From contig JAJDYX010000017.1 in assembly GCA_022824945.1 (NCBI GenBank), positions 62,001 to 126,000 of the forward strand: DNA of 64,000 nt, written 5' to 3'. The notes below the pieces were generated by a model. That model made no database searches, had not been told where the DNA came from, and saw only the letters and a program-made list of their open reading frames with translations. Shown in pieces: positions 8,342-17,097 of this stretch. The number at the start of each line of letters is the position of its first letter. Position 1 is the first letter of the stretch. The translations under genes and the position numbers were made by a program. The DNA is from Candidatus Latescibacterota bacterium (GTDB lineage Bacteria > Latescibacterota > UBA2968).

Positions 8342-9361
8342 ATGAAAGCAGCTGCAATATTTGGTGAACGCAAAGGCGGCGTAATAGACGTACCGGACCC
8401 AAAACCAAAAGACAACTGGGTACTGGTAAAAATTCACGCTGCGCCGATGTGTACAGAATACAAAGGATTTGCAGGCGGCAGAAAAACCACCTCTCTCGGA
8501 CACGAAGCAGCTGGCGAAGTCGTTGAAATCGCCCAACCCGGGCGCGTATCAGTCGGCGACCGCGTCGCCGTCATGCCCCAATATCCGTGTGGCATCTGTC
8601 CTCTGTGTGTCAGCGGCGATTATATCCACTGTCAACAAAGCGCCAACTTTGCCGAATTCACGGGCGGAAACGAAGGCCGAGCCACCATGGCACAGTACCT
8701 CTTGAAACCCGACTGGCTACTGCCAAAAATCCCAGACGACGTCTCCTACGAACACGGAGGAATGGCATGCTGCGGTCTGGGACCCACATTCGGCGCCATA
8801 CAGCGCATGCAAGTAAACGCCTACGACACATTCATGGTCACCGGCCTCGGTCCCGTGGGACTGGGGGGCGTCATCAACAGCAAACACCTCGGCGCGCGCG
8901 TAATCGCCGTAGATATCAACCCCTATCGGCGCGAAAAAGCCCTTGAACTGGGCGCAGACGAAGCAATCGATCCCCTCGAAGAAAACGCCCTGCAACAAAT
9001 AATGGACCTCACCAATGGCATTGGCGTGGATGCTGCCGTAGATTGCTCGGGCGCTGTATCCGCACACCGCCTGTGCATCGATGCTTCAAGACGACGCGGA
9101 CAAGTCGCATTTGTCGGCGAATGCGGAGAAGAAACCCCCTTGCGAATCAGCCAGGACATGATCCGAAAAGGCATCACACTCGTCGGATCCTGGCATTACA
9201 ATTTAAAAGACGTACCAAAACTCATGCAAGTCGTCCGCGCAAACACAGACAAATTGAATCGGATGATCTCACACACATTCTCACTGGACGAAGTACAAAA
9301 AGCCTGGGAATTGCAAACCACAGGCGCGTGTGCAAAAGTCGTATTGAAACCGTGGGAGTGA
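8342..9361 (+). CDS. Zinc-binding alcohol dehydrogenase (medium-chain, MDR family)
   Basis: At 339 residues this is of usual MDR length. Visible catalytic-zinc ligands are C37 ('APMCTEYKG') and H54-E55 ('GHEAAGEV'), with Cys in 'MACCGLGP' as the third. The structural zinc lobe has C83, C86, C89 and C97. The NAD(P) loop is 'VTGLGPVGLGG' and is followed by 'VIAVDINPYRREKA', where Asp favours NAD. It probably oxidises a polyol or sugar alcohol, like the sorbitol/threonine dehydrogenase branch. The ATG has a strong TTGGAGG site. A short run of degenerate ATCTGCG-type repeats begins at the stop codon. Confidence 0.92.
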   Translation: MKAAAIFGERKGGVIDVPDPKPKDNWVLVKIHAAPMCTEYKGFAGGRKTTSLGHEAAGEVVEIAQPGRVSVGDRVAVMPQYPCGICPLCVSGDYIHCQQSANFAEFTGGNEGRATMAQYLLKPDWLLPKIPDDVSYEHGGMACCGLGPTFGAIQRMQVNAYDTFMVTGLGPVGLGGVINSKHLGARVIAVDINPYRREKALELGADEAIDPLEENALQQIMDLTNGIGVDAAVDCSGAVSAHRLCIDASRRRGQVAFVGECGEETPLRISQDMIRKGITLVGSWHYNLKDVPKLMQVVRANTDKLNRMISHTFSLDEVQKAWELQTTGACAKVVLKPWE

Positions 9362-9394
9362 ATCCGCAGATGACGCAGATGAACGCAGATAAAA
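9362..9394. repeat. Degenerate CGCAGAT repeat tract (family D)
   Basis: Three imperfect copies of (G/C)CGCAGATGA follow the alcohol dehydrogenase stop directly. Similar tracts are at 29741, 32985, 50453 and 50556, always between or at the very end of genes. Confidence 0.55.
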
Positions 9395-9451
9395 AAGAGG
9401 GGCTGGTTGGGTAGTCGTCTTGCGTCTCACCGATTTTGGAGGAAGAACTCA

Positions 9452-10474
9452 ATGCTTAAATGTGCAATAATCGGCGTAAGTGGCGGGCGGGCGCGGGGAT
9501 TGGCGGAAGCGTATCAACACGTAACACACGGCAAACTCGCCGCAATCTCCACGCGAACAGAAGAAAATCTGCACGCATTTGGCGATGCATTTGACGTCGA
9601 TATGCGATATTTGGACTATCGGGAAATGTTTGAAAAAGAACAGCCAGACCTGGTACACGTAAACACCCCGCCCAGCGTGCGACTGGAGATATTCGAAGCC
9701 GCGGAAAACGCCGGTGTACCCGCTGTCCTCGTGGAAAAACCCATAGCAATTCAAGGAGAAGACTGGCGCGCGATCAAAAACTTTGCAACAACCGCGAAAA
9801 CCAAAATCGCGGTAAATCACCAACTCCACTTTCACCCTCGCAGACAGCATCTGCAAAACATCGTACAGGAAGGAAAAATCGGCGACATCCGATTTATCGA
9901 AGCGAGCTGCGGCATGAACCTGGCGTATCAGGGCACCCATGCACTGCAATCCATCGCCGCCTTTCATCCAGACGGCATCCCCATAAAAGTAATGGGACAA
10001 GCCTCTGGCACGGACGGCCTGGAAGACACGCCCAAAAAACACTTCGCGCCCGACCAGTGCATCGGAGCGATAGAATATGCCGATGGCCTGCGCGCCCAAC
10101 TCATCTCGGGACCCTTTGCCCCCCGCGTAACAAATGAAGACCGCACCAATGTCCACAAGCGAATTGCCGCCTATGGCACGCGGGGATATGTACACTGGAC
10201 CATGTGGTCGTGGGAGACAGGCATCGACGGCCACATAGATCGGGGCACACACGAATACCCCGACGAAGACATACTCGGACAAGCGGCCATGACAGACGCC
10301 ATGCTACAATGGATTGAAGACGACACAAAGGTCCATCCTCTGAACCTCGACCTCGCCTTGCGCGACTTCAACATCATCCTGGGAATCTACACAAGCGCAT
10401 TGGAACATCGGCCCGTAGAACTACCCTGCGAACCAACAGATGATCTGATAGATACCTTGCGAACGCGCCTTTAA
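9452..10474 (+). CDS. Gfo/Idh/MocA family oxidoreductase
   Basis: A 340-residue protein beginning 'MLKCAIIGVSGGRARGLAEAY', so the glycine loop is IGVSGGRARG rather than GxGxxG. 'VLVEKPIAIQ' is the EKP signature, and 'HQLHFHPRRQHL' together with 'GTHALQSIAAFHPDG' supplies His residues near the substrate. The ATG at 9452 has TTTTGGAGGAAG ahead of it; the frame extends upstream to a GTG at 9407 without support. It lies 90 bp after the alcohol dehydrogenase and may be co-transcribed. Its stop overlaps the stop of the opposing epimerase gene in a shared TTAA. Confidence 0.88.
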   Translation: MLKCAIIGVSGGRARGLAEAYQHVTHGKLAAISTRTEENLHAFGDAFDVDMRYLDYREMFEKEQPDLVHVNTPPSVRLEIFEAAENAGVPAVLVEKPIAIQGEDWRAIKNFATTAKTKIAVNHQLHFHPRRQHLQNIVQEGKIGDIRFIEASCGMNLAYQGTHALQSIAAFHPDGIPIKVMGQASGTDGLEDTPKKHFAPDQCIGAIEYADGLRAQLISGPFAPRVTNEDRTNVHKRIAAYGTRGYVHWTMWSWETGIDGHIDRGTHEYPDEDILGQAAMTDAMLQWIEDDTKVHPLNLDLALRDFNIILGIYTSALEHRPVELPCEPTDDLIDTLRTRL

Positions 10475-11478
10475 TCCCAGGTATAATCCGTCGCACCTTC
10501 TTCACACGCAAAAGCCGACTCGATCATCGCATTCAAATCGCCTTGAGGACGATAATCAATCAGACTCTTGGCCTTGCCAATCGCATGATCATACATGTAC
10601 TGTAGCGGAACCCTGGCCTCAAGCGGATCAACCCCTCTCTTTTCTGCAATCAATCGCGCTCCTTCGGTAAAAGGAAATGGCTCTGGCGCACCTGCATTAA
10701 ACGACTCGCCCAGCGCCGCGCCAGAATTCAGCGCGCAAACCAGACAATGGGCAATATCGCGGGCATCCTGCGGCTGATAAAGCCAGGGACGTCCGTCTTC
10801 ATCCGTAATACTACACGGTTGCTGCGGAGACGCCGCCTTCGCTTCAATATCGTGCCAGAGTTCCGTACCATCTGCCATATAGAGTTCGGTACCGGGCTTT
10901 TCCTGGCTTTTCTTTAGCAAATTGACCACGCGCGCAACACTGAACTGATTCAAAATTTTAGTCCCGGACAAAACGTGACTCGGACGCACAATCGAATAGC
11001 GCAAACCCGTCTCTCGGTTCGCGCGTTCTGCCATCACCTCGCCAAAATACTTGGACATAGAATACTCGCCATCCGGCCGTTTGGGATGCAATTCATCCAC
11101 CGGGTGATACGCACACGGAACATTTTCGCCATTATTGGGAAACACCCCCGAAGAACTGGTATAAACATAGCGTTCGAGACGATCGGCAACGCCCTCACAC
11201 GCGCGTGTAACCTGAAGATTGATCTGATTGTTGAGTTCAAAATGCGGACCGACGAGATTGGCCGTGTGAATAACCGCATCCACGCCCTCGACGGCATCTT
11301 TAACATAAGATAAATCCGTCAAATCGCCCTCGCGCAACTCGATATCGACACCGTCGAGACGGCTGCGCGTGGGATCATCGGGAAGAATAGTCCCACGGAC
11401 TTCACAATTCTGGTCGAGCAACTGGCGCACCAATCGGCACCCCACCTGTCCGGCAGCGCCTGTAACGAGAACTTTCAT
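10471..11478 (-). CDS. NAD-dependent epimerase/dehydratase (extended SDR)
   Basis: A 335-residue extended SDR. The N-terminus 'MKVLVTGAAGQVGCRL' has the TGxxGxxG cofactor loop, 'YTSSSGVFPNNG' holds the catalytic Ser/Thr region and 'YSMSKYFGE' is the YxxxK pair. Such enzymes act on nucleotide sugars or related sugars in C4 epimerisation, dehydration or reduction. The start at 11478 has AAAGGAGATTTT ahead of it; the frame extends to 11523 without a better site. It sits 25 bp downstream of the PhyH gene on the same strand, suggesting one transcript. Confidence 0.9.
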   Translation of the reverse strand: MKVLVTGAAGQVGCRLVRQLLDQNCEVRGTILPDDPTRSRLDGVDIELREGDLTDLSYVKDAVEGVDAVIHTANLVGPHFELNNQINLQVTRACEGVADRLERYVYTSSSGVFPNNGENVPCAYHPVDELHPKRPDGEYSMSKYFGEVMAERANRETGLRYSIVRPSHVLSGTKILNQFSVARVVNLLKKSQEKPGTELYMADGTELWHDIEAKAASPQQPCSITDEDGRPWLYQPQDARDIAHCLVCALNSGAALGESFNAGAPEPFPFTEGARLIAEKRGVDPLEARVPLQYMYDHAIGKAKSLIDYRPQGDLNAMIESAFACEEGATDYTWD

Positions 11479-11503
11479 AAAATCTCCTTTGTGATTTTTT
11501 AAT

Positions 11504-12298
11504 TTATTTTTTTTGATAAGCATCTGCCCTTACTTGCCGCGCCGTCTGTTTGTTTTCTTGCCAGTACGCATCGACGGGTTTATCGCGCATCTGGGGTGGC
11601 GTCCTGAATGTAAGCGTATAAGCCCTCCGCGGAACATCTGTGCGATTTGGCTCTGCATAGTGCAGCATATAACACGCGTGAAGCGAAGCCCCACCAGCCG
11701 CAACAGGACAAGGAACCGCCCGTTCAGCATACTCTTCGGGATCATCAACTTCAAGACCGTGAATGCGCGGATCCCGGTTAATACTGTGATGCGGCAAAAC
11801 ATCGAGCTTGTGGCTACCCGGAATAAACTGCAAACAGCCGGATTCAACCGTCGCATCGTCCAGCGGCATCCAAAAATTTACACCCTTGTACGTCATAGCA
11901 GGATCGTGATACGCCTGATCCTGGTGCCATGGCGTTGCCGCACCAATACGCGGCGGTTTGTAAATCATATGCTCGCCATTGCCATCGCGCATATCAGAAC
12001 CGAGCAATTGCCGCGCAATCGCCCGCGCATTTGCCAAATAGAGCGTATCCTTCAACTCCGGAGCAAAACGGCTGGGACCAAGCAATTGCGGAAGACGCGG
12101 TTGGTCATCCTCATCGGTACCCGCCAGATCAAACTGACTCCCCTGATCCCACCCCGTGCGTTCAAAAAAAAGCCGATCGTAAATTTCCCGAAGTTGCGCC
12201 ACCTCCTCTGGCGTCGTAATCGCATCGAGAACGAGGAACCCATCTTCGTGAAATGAATGGATCTGTTCCTGTGAAAGAGAAATTGTTGGCTCTGGCAT
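11504..12298 (-). CDS. Phytanoyl-CoA dioxygenase family protein
   Basis: A 264-residue PhyH protein with H125-Q-D127 ('TPWHQDQAYHD'), 'SGCLQFIPGSHKLDV' and the second His in 'CYMLHYAEPNRTDVPRRA', where the paired Arg residues anchor 2-oxoglutarate. The start at 12298 (MPEPTISL) is set by a GCGAGGAGG site; upstream residues in frame are not protein-like. First gene of a probable two-gene unit with the epimerase. The motif layout matches the copies at 5268 and 13979. The substrate is unknown. Confidence 0.9.
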   Translation of the reverse strand: MPEPTISLSQEQIHSFHEDGFLVLDAITTPEEVAQLREIYDRLFFERTGWDQGSQFDLAGTDEDDQPRLPQLLGPSRFAPELKDTLYLANARAIARQLLGSDMRDGNGEHMIYKPPRIGAATPWHQDQAYHDPAMTYKGVNFWMPLDDATVESGCLQFIPGSHKLDVLPHHSINRDPRIHGLEVDDPEEYAERAVPCPVAAGGASLHACYMLHYAEPNRTDVPRRAYTLTFRTPPQMRDKPVDAYWQENKQTARQVRADAYQKK

Positions 12299-12372
12299 CT
12301 GCGGCCTCCTCGCTATTGTTTGTGCAATGCAGAATAATGTCAACGGGCCAATTCGTCAAGTTAATCCGTTTT

Positions 12373-12415
12373 GTGGTCGTCCGGGACGGCACAGGGGCCG
12401 TCCCCTACAGACCAC
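12373..12415. repeat. Compound palindrome, family C copy 1
   Basis: The outer arms GTGGTC and GACCAC enclose a perfect inner palindrome, GGGACGGC (12383-12390) and GCCGTCCC (12397-12404). The inner part resembles the element at 39603 after reverse complementing. It sits between the divergent PhyH and sulfatase genes. No T-run follows, so it is not an obvious terminator. Confidence 0.6.
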
Positions 12416-12489
12416 TGATAAACTTGCTAAGAAACGAATTTAAAAGTAAATTACCCCTTGAACGAACAAAAATATAGAAAGGAATGTAT

Positions 12490-13962
12490 ATGCGCATCTT
12501 GTACCTCGACCTCGACGCCTTAAACCCCACACACCTGGGCTGTTACGGATATCACCGCAACACATCGCCAACAATTGACAAAATTGCAGCCGAAGGCATT
12601 CGATTTAACCAGGTCTATACAACAGACGCGCCCTGCTTGCCATCGCGCACGGCATTTTATTCCGGGCAATTTGGCATTCATTCGGGCGTCGTAGGGCACG
12701 GCGGCACCGCGTCAGAACGGCGTAATAATGGACCAAACCGCGGATTTCGAGATCGACTGGCCAACGAGGGACTGGCTGGCTTCTTACAGCGTCAAGGCTT
12801 TAAAACATCCATGATCAGCCCCTTTGGACAGCGGCATGCCGCGTGGCATTTTTACGCGGGCTTCAACGAAATACACAACACCGGCAAAGGCGGCATGGAA
12901 TCAGCCGAAGAAGTAACACCCGTAGTCGAAAAATGGCTGAATGACAATGCCGAGGACGACAACTGGTTTTTGCACATCAACTACTGGGACGTACACACGC
13001 CCTATCGCGCGCCAGCGGAATACGGCGAACCCTTTGCCGATGATCCCCTACCGGACTGGTTAACACCCGAATTGCTGGAAGAACACAAAAAACTCGTCGG
13101 TCCCCACACCGCGCAGGACATCATGATGTGGAACGACCGCCCCAACCCGCGCTTTCCCCGACATCCCGGTCGGTTGGACAACATGGACGACCTGCGGCGG
13201 ATGATCGATGGATACGACACCGCGATCCGGTACGTAGATGACCAAATCGCCATCATTGTGGAAATATTAGAAGACAAAGGCGTACTGGACGACACCGCGA
13301 TCATCATCAGCGCGGATCACGGCGAAAACATGGGCGAACTCGGCATATACGGCGAACACGGAACAGCCGACCAGGCGACCTGCCATATTCCAATGATTGT
13401 AAAGTGGCCGGGAGGACAGTCTGGAATCACAGACGAGGGCCTGCATTACAATATTGATCTATCGCCCACACTATCCGATCTTTTAGGCGGACAAAAACAG
13501 CCACTATGGGACGGCGAAAGTTATGCCCCCGTCATTACCGAAGGCGCAGATGCCGGGCGCAGCGAATTGATCTTGAGCCAGTGCGCGCATGTATGCCAGC
13601 GGGCCGTCCGCTTTGACGACTGGATTTACATCCGCACCTATCACGACGGATACCGGCTTTATCCACGCGAACTGTTATTTAACCTATCAGACGACCCCTA
13701 TGAAATGCGCGACGTCGCGGCTAAAAACCCCGATATATGCCGAGAAGCTGCATATCGGCTGATGAACTGGCACGACCACATGATGGAAACCATGCCGCGG
13801 CCCTACGATAACGACCCCCTCTGGACAGTCATGCAAGAAGGCGGACCAATGCACACCTGGGGAGCTTTCGAAGACTATTGCGACCGCCTTGCAGAAACCG
13901 ACCGTGCAGAAGGCGCGGTCTTACTGCGAGAAAAATTTGAAAACAAATACCGCCATCCATAA
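12490..13962 (+). CDS. Sulfatase (formylglycine-dependent)
   Basis: A 490-residue sulfatase with the complete C-x-P-S-R modification site at C49-L-P-S-R53 ('DAPCLPSRTAFYSG'), where Cys would be converted to formylglycine. Metal-binding Asp residues are in 'LYLDLDAL' and 'SADHGENMGE'. No signal peptide is visible, so it is probably cytoplasmic. The ATG at 12490 is preferred over that at 12484 because AAAGGA lies immediately before 12484 and 6 bp from 12490. It is followed after 16 bp by a PhyH gene with its own ribosome site, so the pair looks like an operon for a sulfated substrate. Confidence 0.92.
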   Translation: MRILYLDLDALNPTHLGCYGYHRNTSPTIDKIAAEGIRFNQVYTTDAPCLPSRTAFYSGQFGIHSGVVGHGGTASERRNNGPNRGFRDRLANEGLAGFLQRQGFKTSMISPFGQRHAAWHFYAGFNEIHNTGKGGMESAEEVTPVVEKWLNDNAEDDNWFLHINYWDVHTPYRAPAEYGEPFADDPLPDWLTPELLEEHKKLVGPHTAQDIMMWNDRPNPRFPRHPGRLDNMDDLRRMIDGYDTAIRYVDDQIAIIVEILEDKGVLDDTAIIISADHGENMGELGIYGEHGTADQATCHIPMIVKWPGGQSGITDEGLHYNIDLSPTLSDLLGGQKQPLWDGESYAPVITEGADAGRSELILSQCAHVCQRAVRFDDWIYIRTYHDGYRLYPRELLFNLSDDPYEMRDVAAKNPDICREAAYRLMNWHDHMMETMPRPYDNDPLWTVMQEGGPMHTWGAFEDYCDRLAETDRAEGAVLLREKFENKYRHP

Positions 13963-13978
13963 AACTAAGGAGTAAACC

Positions 13979-14845
13979 ATGCTCACCCATGAACAAATCG
14001 CGTTTTATCACGAACACGGATATCTCGGTGTGGAGAACGTGCTCAGTGAAAACGAGGTCAACGACCTGCGGCGGATAACCGATGAATATGTGGAAAAATC
14101 GCGAGAGGCCACCGAACACACCGAAGTATTCGACCTCGAACCCGGGCACACACCTGAAAATCCAAAATTGAGACGCCTGAAAAGTCCGATCTTGCTGCAT
14201 GAAGTATATCGCAAGACCCTGCATCACGAGAAAATTTTGGGAATCGTATCGCAATTGATCGGATACGGCCTGCGGTGCAATGGCAACAAACTGAACATGA
14301 AGCAACCCGGCTACGGCAGCCCGGTCGAGTGGCATCAGGACTGGGCATTTTATCCGCACACCAACGACGATTTGCTCGCCGTGGGTATAGTGCTCGACGA
14401 CATGACAGAAGAAAATGGCCCCTTACTCGTCATCCCCGGCTCGCACAAAGGACCCGTGTACGACCATCACCTCGACGGCCATTTCTGCGGTGCCGTAACC
14501 GACTCGACCTTTAGCGACAAAGGCGCTGTACCCGTAATGGTAAAAGCGGGCGGCATCACAATCCATCACGTACGCATGCTACACGGATCCGTATCCAATA
14601 CATCTGACAAACCCCGCCGACTGCTCCTGTTTCAATACTGCGCGATCGATGCGTATCCCCTATCGGGCCTGAACAACTGGGATTTGTTCAATGGAACAAT
14701 CGTGCGCGGCGAACCGACCAACATCCCTCGCGTGGAACCCGTCCCCGTGCGAATGCCCTGGCCTGCCGCACTCCGAAGCGGATCCATTTACGAATCGCAA
14801 ACCGTGTTGAAAGAATCGAAATTTTCCAGAGAACAATACAAATAA
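13979..14845 (+). CDS. Phytanoyl-CoA dioxygenase family protein
   Basis: A 288-residue PhyH protein with H119-Q-D121 ('VEWHQDWAFYP'), 'NGPLLVIPGSHKGPV' and the second His in 'MLHGSVSNTSDKPRR' with the 2-oxoglutarate-binding Arg pair. The N-terminus 'LTHEQIAFYHEHGYLGVEN' is the usual family opening. It begins 16 bp after the sulfatase with an AAGGAG site, so the two are probably made together: hydroxylation and desulfation of the same kind of molecule would be logical but is inference. It converges closely with the YbjQ-like gene (stops 8 bp apart). Confidence 0.92.
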   Translation: MLTHEQIAFYHEHGYLGVENVLSENEVNDLRRITDEYVEKSREATEHTEVFDLEPGHTPENPKLRRLKSPILLHEVYRKTLHHEKILGIVSQLIGYGLRCNGNKLNMKQPGYGSPVEWHQDWAFYPHTNDDLLAVGIVLDDMTEENGPLLVIPGSHKGPVYDHHLDGHFCGAVTDSTFSDKGAVPVMVKAGGITIHHVRMLHGSVSNTSDKPRRLLLFQYCAIDAYPLSGLNNWDLFNGTIVRGEPTNIPRVEPVPVRMPWPAALRSGSIYESQTVLKESKFSREQYK

Positions 14846-14853
14846 GGAACGCC

Positions 14854-15174
14854 TCAATCCCGATAAGTAACAGCCGTGCCACTGGCACTGACCATAAGCA
14901 TACTGCCCTCGCCAACCGTATCGTAGTCGAGGTCCACGCCAATGACGGCATTGGCACCCATACCGCGTGCCTGTTCGACCATTTCCTCAATGGCGAGATC
15001 TTTAGCTCTGCGGAGTTCTGACTCATACGCGGCTGAACGCCCGCCGACAATATCGCGGAGACTCGCAAATATATCTTTAAAAAAATTGGCACCCAAAATG
15101 GCTTCGCCAGTCACAATGCCCTGATAGCTATCAATAGTTTTCCCCTCAATATTGGGGGTTGTCAACACGAGCAT
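14854..15174 (-). CDS. YbjQ/UPF0145 family protein
   Basis: A 106-residue protein spanning the whole UPF0145 (YbjQ, 'heavy-metal-binding domain') family. It begins '[20 protein letters not shown]', contains the conserved '[31 protein letters not shown]' region (split here to name only its position, ~57-88) and ends with a strand '[11 protein letters not shown]'. The family forms small pentameric rings and its function is unclear despite the domain name. A strong AAAAGGAGG lies before the ATG. Single-gene unit between the PhyH gene and the toxin-antitoxin pair. Confidence 0.9.
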   Translation of the reverse strand: MLVLTTPNIEGKTIDSYQGIVTGEAILGANFFKDIFASLRDIVGGRSAAYESELRRAKDLAIEEMVEQARGMGANAVIGVDLDYDTVGEGSMLMVSASGTAVTYRD

Positions 15175-15296
15175 AAAAGCCTCCTTTTAATTTTTGATGA
15201 TCTCATCTGCAAAATATTGCATTGTACAACATCGGGCAAGGACTAAGATATAAACCCAATCGGTCCGTCAACCACACAAAAGCACGAGGAATCGCC

Positions 15297-15767
15297 ATGG
15301 CACAAACGAACGAAAGCGTGTCTATTGCAATTGAGGACAGCGTGATTCACAGCGACAAAGAAATCATGGGTGGTACGCCCGTTTTCAAAAGAACCCGCGT
15401 GCCTGTAAAAAACTTGTTTGACTACCTGGCCAAGGGCTACAATCTGAAGGATTTTCATTACGATTTTCCAACGGTATTCCGAGAGCAGACGTATGCTGTG
15501 CTTAAAATGGCCAGAGAAACTCTGGAGCAGGAAGCCTATAATGCCCCTAACAGCGTTTTTCACAGCGATCCCGAAATCGTGAGCGGAACTCCTGTATTTG
15601 TGGGAACCCGACTGCCGATTAAAAATCTGTTCGACTGTCTGGCTAACGCATATAGCCTGAAAGACTTTTTTTACGAATTTCCATCAGCGAACCAGGAACA
15701 GTTGGTAGCCATTCTGAAAATGGCCCAGGAAGTCCTGGAGAAAAAGGCCCGTGCAGATACTATTTGA
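15297..15767 (+). CDS. Tandem DUF433 antitoxin-like protein
   Basis: A 156-residue protein made of two copies of DUF433, normally a single ~75-residue domain. Repeat one is ~14-76 ('HSDKEIMGGTPVFKRTRVPV') and repeat two ~84-146 ('HSDPEIVSGTPVFVGTRLPI'); both end in an 'LKMAxExLE' helix. DUF433 proteins are antitoxins with a winged-helix-like fold, typically paired with DUF5615 PIN-like toxins, which is exactly the next gene. The ATG at 15297 has GAGGA ahead of it. The toxin start overlaps this gene by 17 bp, so translation is coupled. The duplication may place two DNA-binding units on one chain. Confidence 0.85.
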   Translation: MAQTNESVSIAIEDSVIHSDKEIMGGTPVFKRTRVPVKNLFDYLAKGYNLKDFHYDFPTVFREQTYAVLKMARETLEQEAYNAPNSVFHSDPEIVSGTPVFVGTRLPIKNLFDCLANAYSLKDFFYEFPSANQEQLVAILKMAQEVLEKKARADTI

Positions 15768-16095
15768 TGAATCAGTTACATGGGCCTTACGCCCCATCCT
15801 GCTAGGCGAACATGAAGTCGCGACTGCCAAATATCTGGGATGGGACAGCAAAAGCAATGGCGAACTAATGACGCTGGCCAGAGACAAGTTTGATGTTCTC
15901 ATCACCGCTGACCAGAGCATCCCATACCAGCAAAACATCACGGAAGCAGATGTCGCGGTAGTTGTTCTCGTTGCAAGGCGTAATTCCTTTGAGTATCTGG
16001 CACCATTGGTTCCACAAATTCTGGAAGCCCTACCAAACCTGAAACGCGGGGAAATCATCCGCATTGAAGCCGGACAAAACGAGGAGTCTCCATGA
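15751..16095 (+). CDS. DUF5615 PIN-like toxin
   Basis: A 114-residue protein beginning at GTG with 'MQILFDESV', the opening acidic strand of DUF5615 PIN-like nucleases. 'LMTLARDKFDVLITADQSI' carries the second acidic cluster (Asp ~54) and 'VVVLVARRNSF' the third strand. These are expected to be Mg-dependent RNases held in check by the DUF433 partner encoded directly upstream with a 17-bp overlap. The length is normal and the acidic residues are present, so it looks intact. Confidence 0.82.
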   Translation: MQILFDESVTWALRPILLGEHEVATAKYLGWDSKSNGELMTLARDKFDVLITADQSIPYQQNITEADVAVVVLVARRNSFEYLAPLVPQILEALPNLKRGEIIRIEAGQNEESP

Positions 16096-16155
16096 TACAA
16101 CCACGCGAAAGCGCGTCCACCGCGTGAGAACAACATCCAAAAACAGGAGCTTGAC

Positions 16156-16974
16156 ATGAACCAATTGAGCAAATCCATGCGGCAACAGTGGCAGGAACAG
16201 GGATATTTACATCTCAAAAATGTAATCCCCAAAGACGAAGCAGCGAGATATCTCGACGCTGCCAATGAAGTCATCGCGGAGTACGAAGCCAAATATCCCG
16301 AGGTGCTCGAAAAAGGCGTCTATACCATCATCCAAACGCTCTTCCGAACGGGTCGGATCGACGGATTGATGGACCACCCCAACTTATTTGGCATCATTCT
16401 CGACCTGATGGGACCGTATCTCCAGATCATGGGATCGCAAATTTACGTGCGCTATCCAAATGATAAATCCGATAACTTGATCGGCTGGCACACCGATGCC
16501 GGACGCTCACTGGCACAAATTCGGGTCACGCCAGACAGTCTGCCATTAAACTTCAAAATACAGTTCTTCCTCACCGATATCCCACACGAAAATTGTGCAA
16601 ACTTCTGTCTGGTGCCCGGTAGCCATCGCCGCCCAATGCCCAAAGGGTCGCGCAATGAAACTCCACCAAGTGCGATACAACTCATTGCCGAAGCCGGAGA
16701 TTGTGCGATCTTCCCCAATACCATGTGGCACGCGGTTGCGCCAAATCACACAGACGTCGTGCGGCGCAGCATCACCTTCCGGTATGGACAAATGTGGTGC
16801 AGGCCCTATGATTACGAAAAGTGCCCCGAAGAAGTGCTATCCCGCATGACACCCCGCCGCCGCCGGTTAATGGGCGACCTGGGCAAAAACTATACGGCGA
16901 CAGATTATTTCAAACCATCCGATCAGATAAAAGTCATCATGGATGGCCTGGACTTTAAGTGTCCCAATGCTTAA
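16156..16974 (+). CDS. Phytanoyl-CoA dioxygenase family protein
   Basis: A 272-residue PhyH protein with H112-T-D114 ('IGWHTDAGRS'), 'CANFCLVPGSHRRPMP' and the second His in 'TMWHAVAPNHTDVVRRS'. HTD in place of HQD and the FPNTMWHA segment put it in a different subgroup from the HQD copies nearby. It has a CAGGAG site before the ATG and is followed by a clear terminator, so it ends its transcription unit. The C-terminal ~60 residues are basic ('RMTPRRRRLMGD') and not part of the core fold. The substrate is unknown. Confidence 0.9.
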   Translation: MNQLSKSMRQQWQEQGYLHLKNVIPKDEAARYLDAANEVIAEYEAKYPEVLEKGVYTIIQTLFRTGRIDGLMDHPNLFGIILDLMGPYLQIMGSQIYVRYPNDKSDNLIGWHTDAGRSLAQIRVTPDSLPLNFKIQFFLTDIPHENCANFCLVPGSHRRPMPKGSRNETPPSAIQLIAEAGDCAIFPNTMWHAVAPNHTDVVRRSITFRYGQMWCRPYDYEKCPEEVLSRMTPRRRRLMGDLGKNYTATDYFKPSDQIKVIMDGLDFKCPNA

Positions 16975-16991
16975 CAGCCCATAAAATCAAA

Positions 16992-17020
16992 AAGCCTCGG
17001 AACAATCCGGGGCTTTTTTT
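16992..17020 (+). terminator. Rho-independent terminator
   Basis: Arms AAGCCTCGGA and TCCGGGGCTT (one G-T pair) around a 4-base loop, followed by a run of seven T. It closes the PhyH gene that ends at 16974. Confidence 0.85.
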
Positions 17021-17097
17021 ATTTCCATGCGACACTTTCGGGATGCAGCCTCGTCTTTTATTAAAACACGCGTGGATTGATTTCTTGTGGAGTATTC

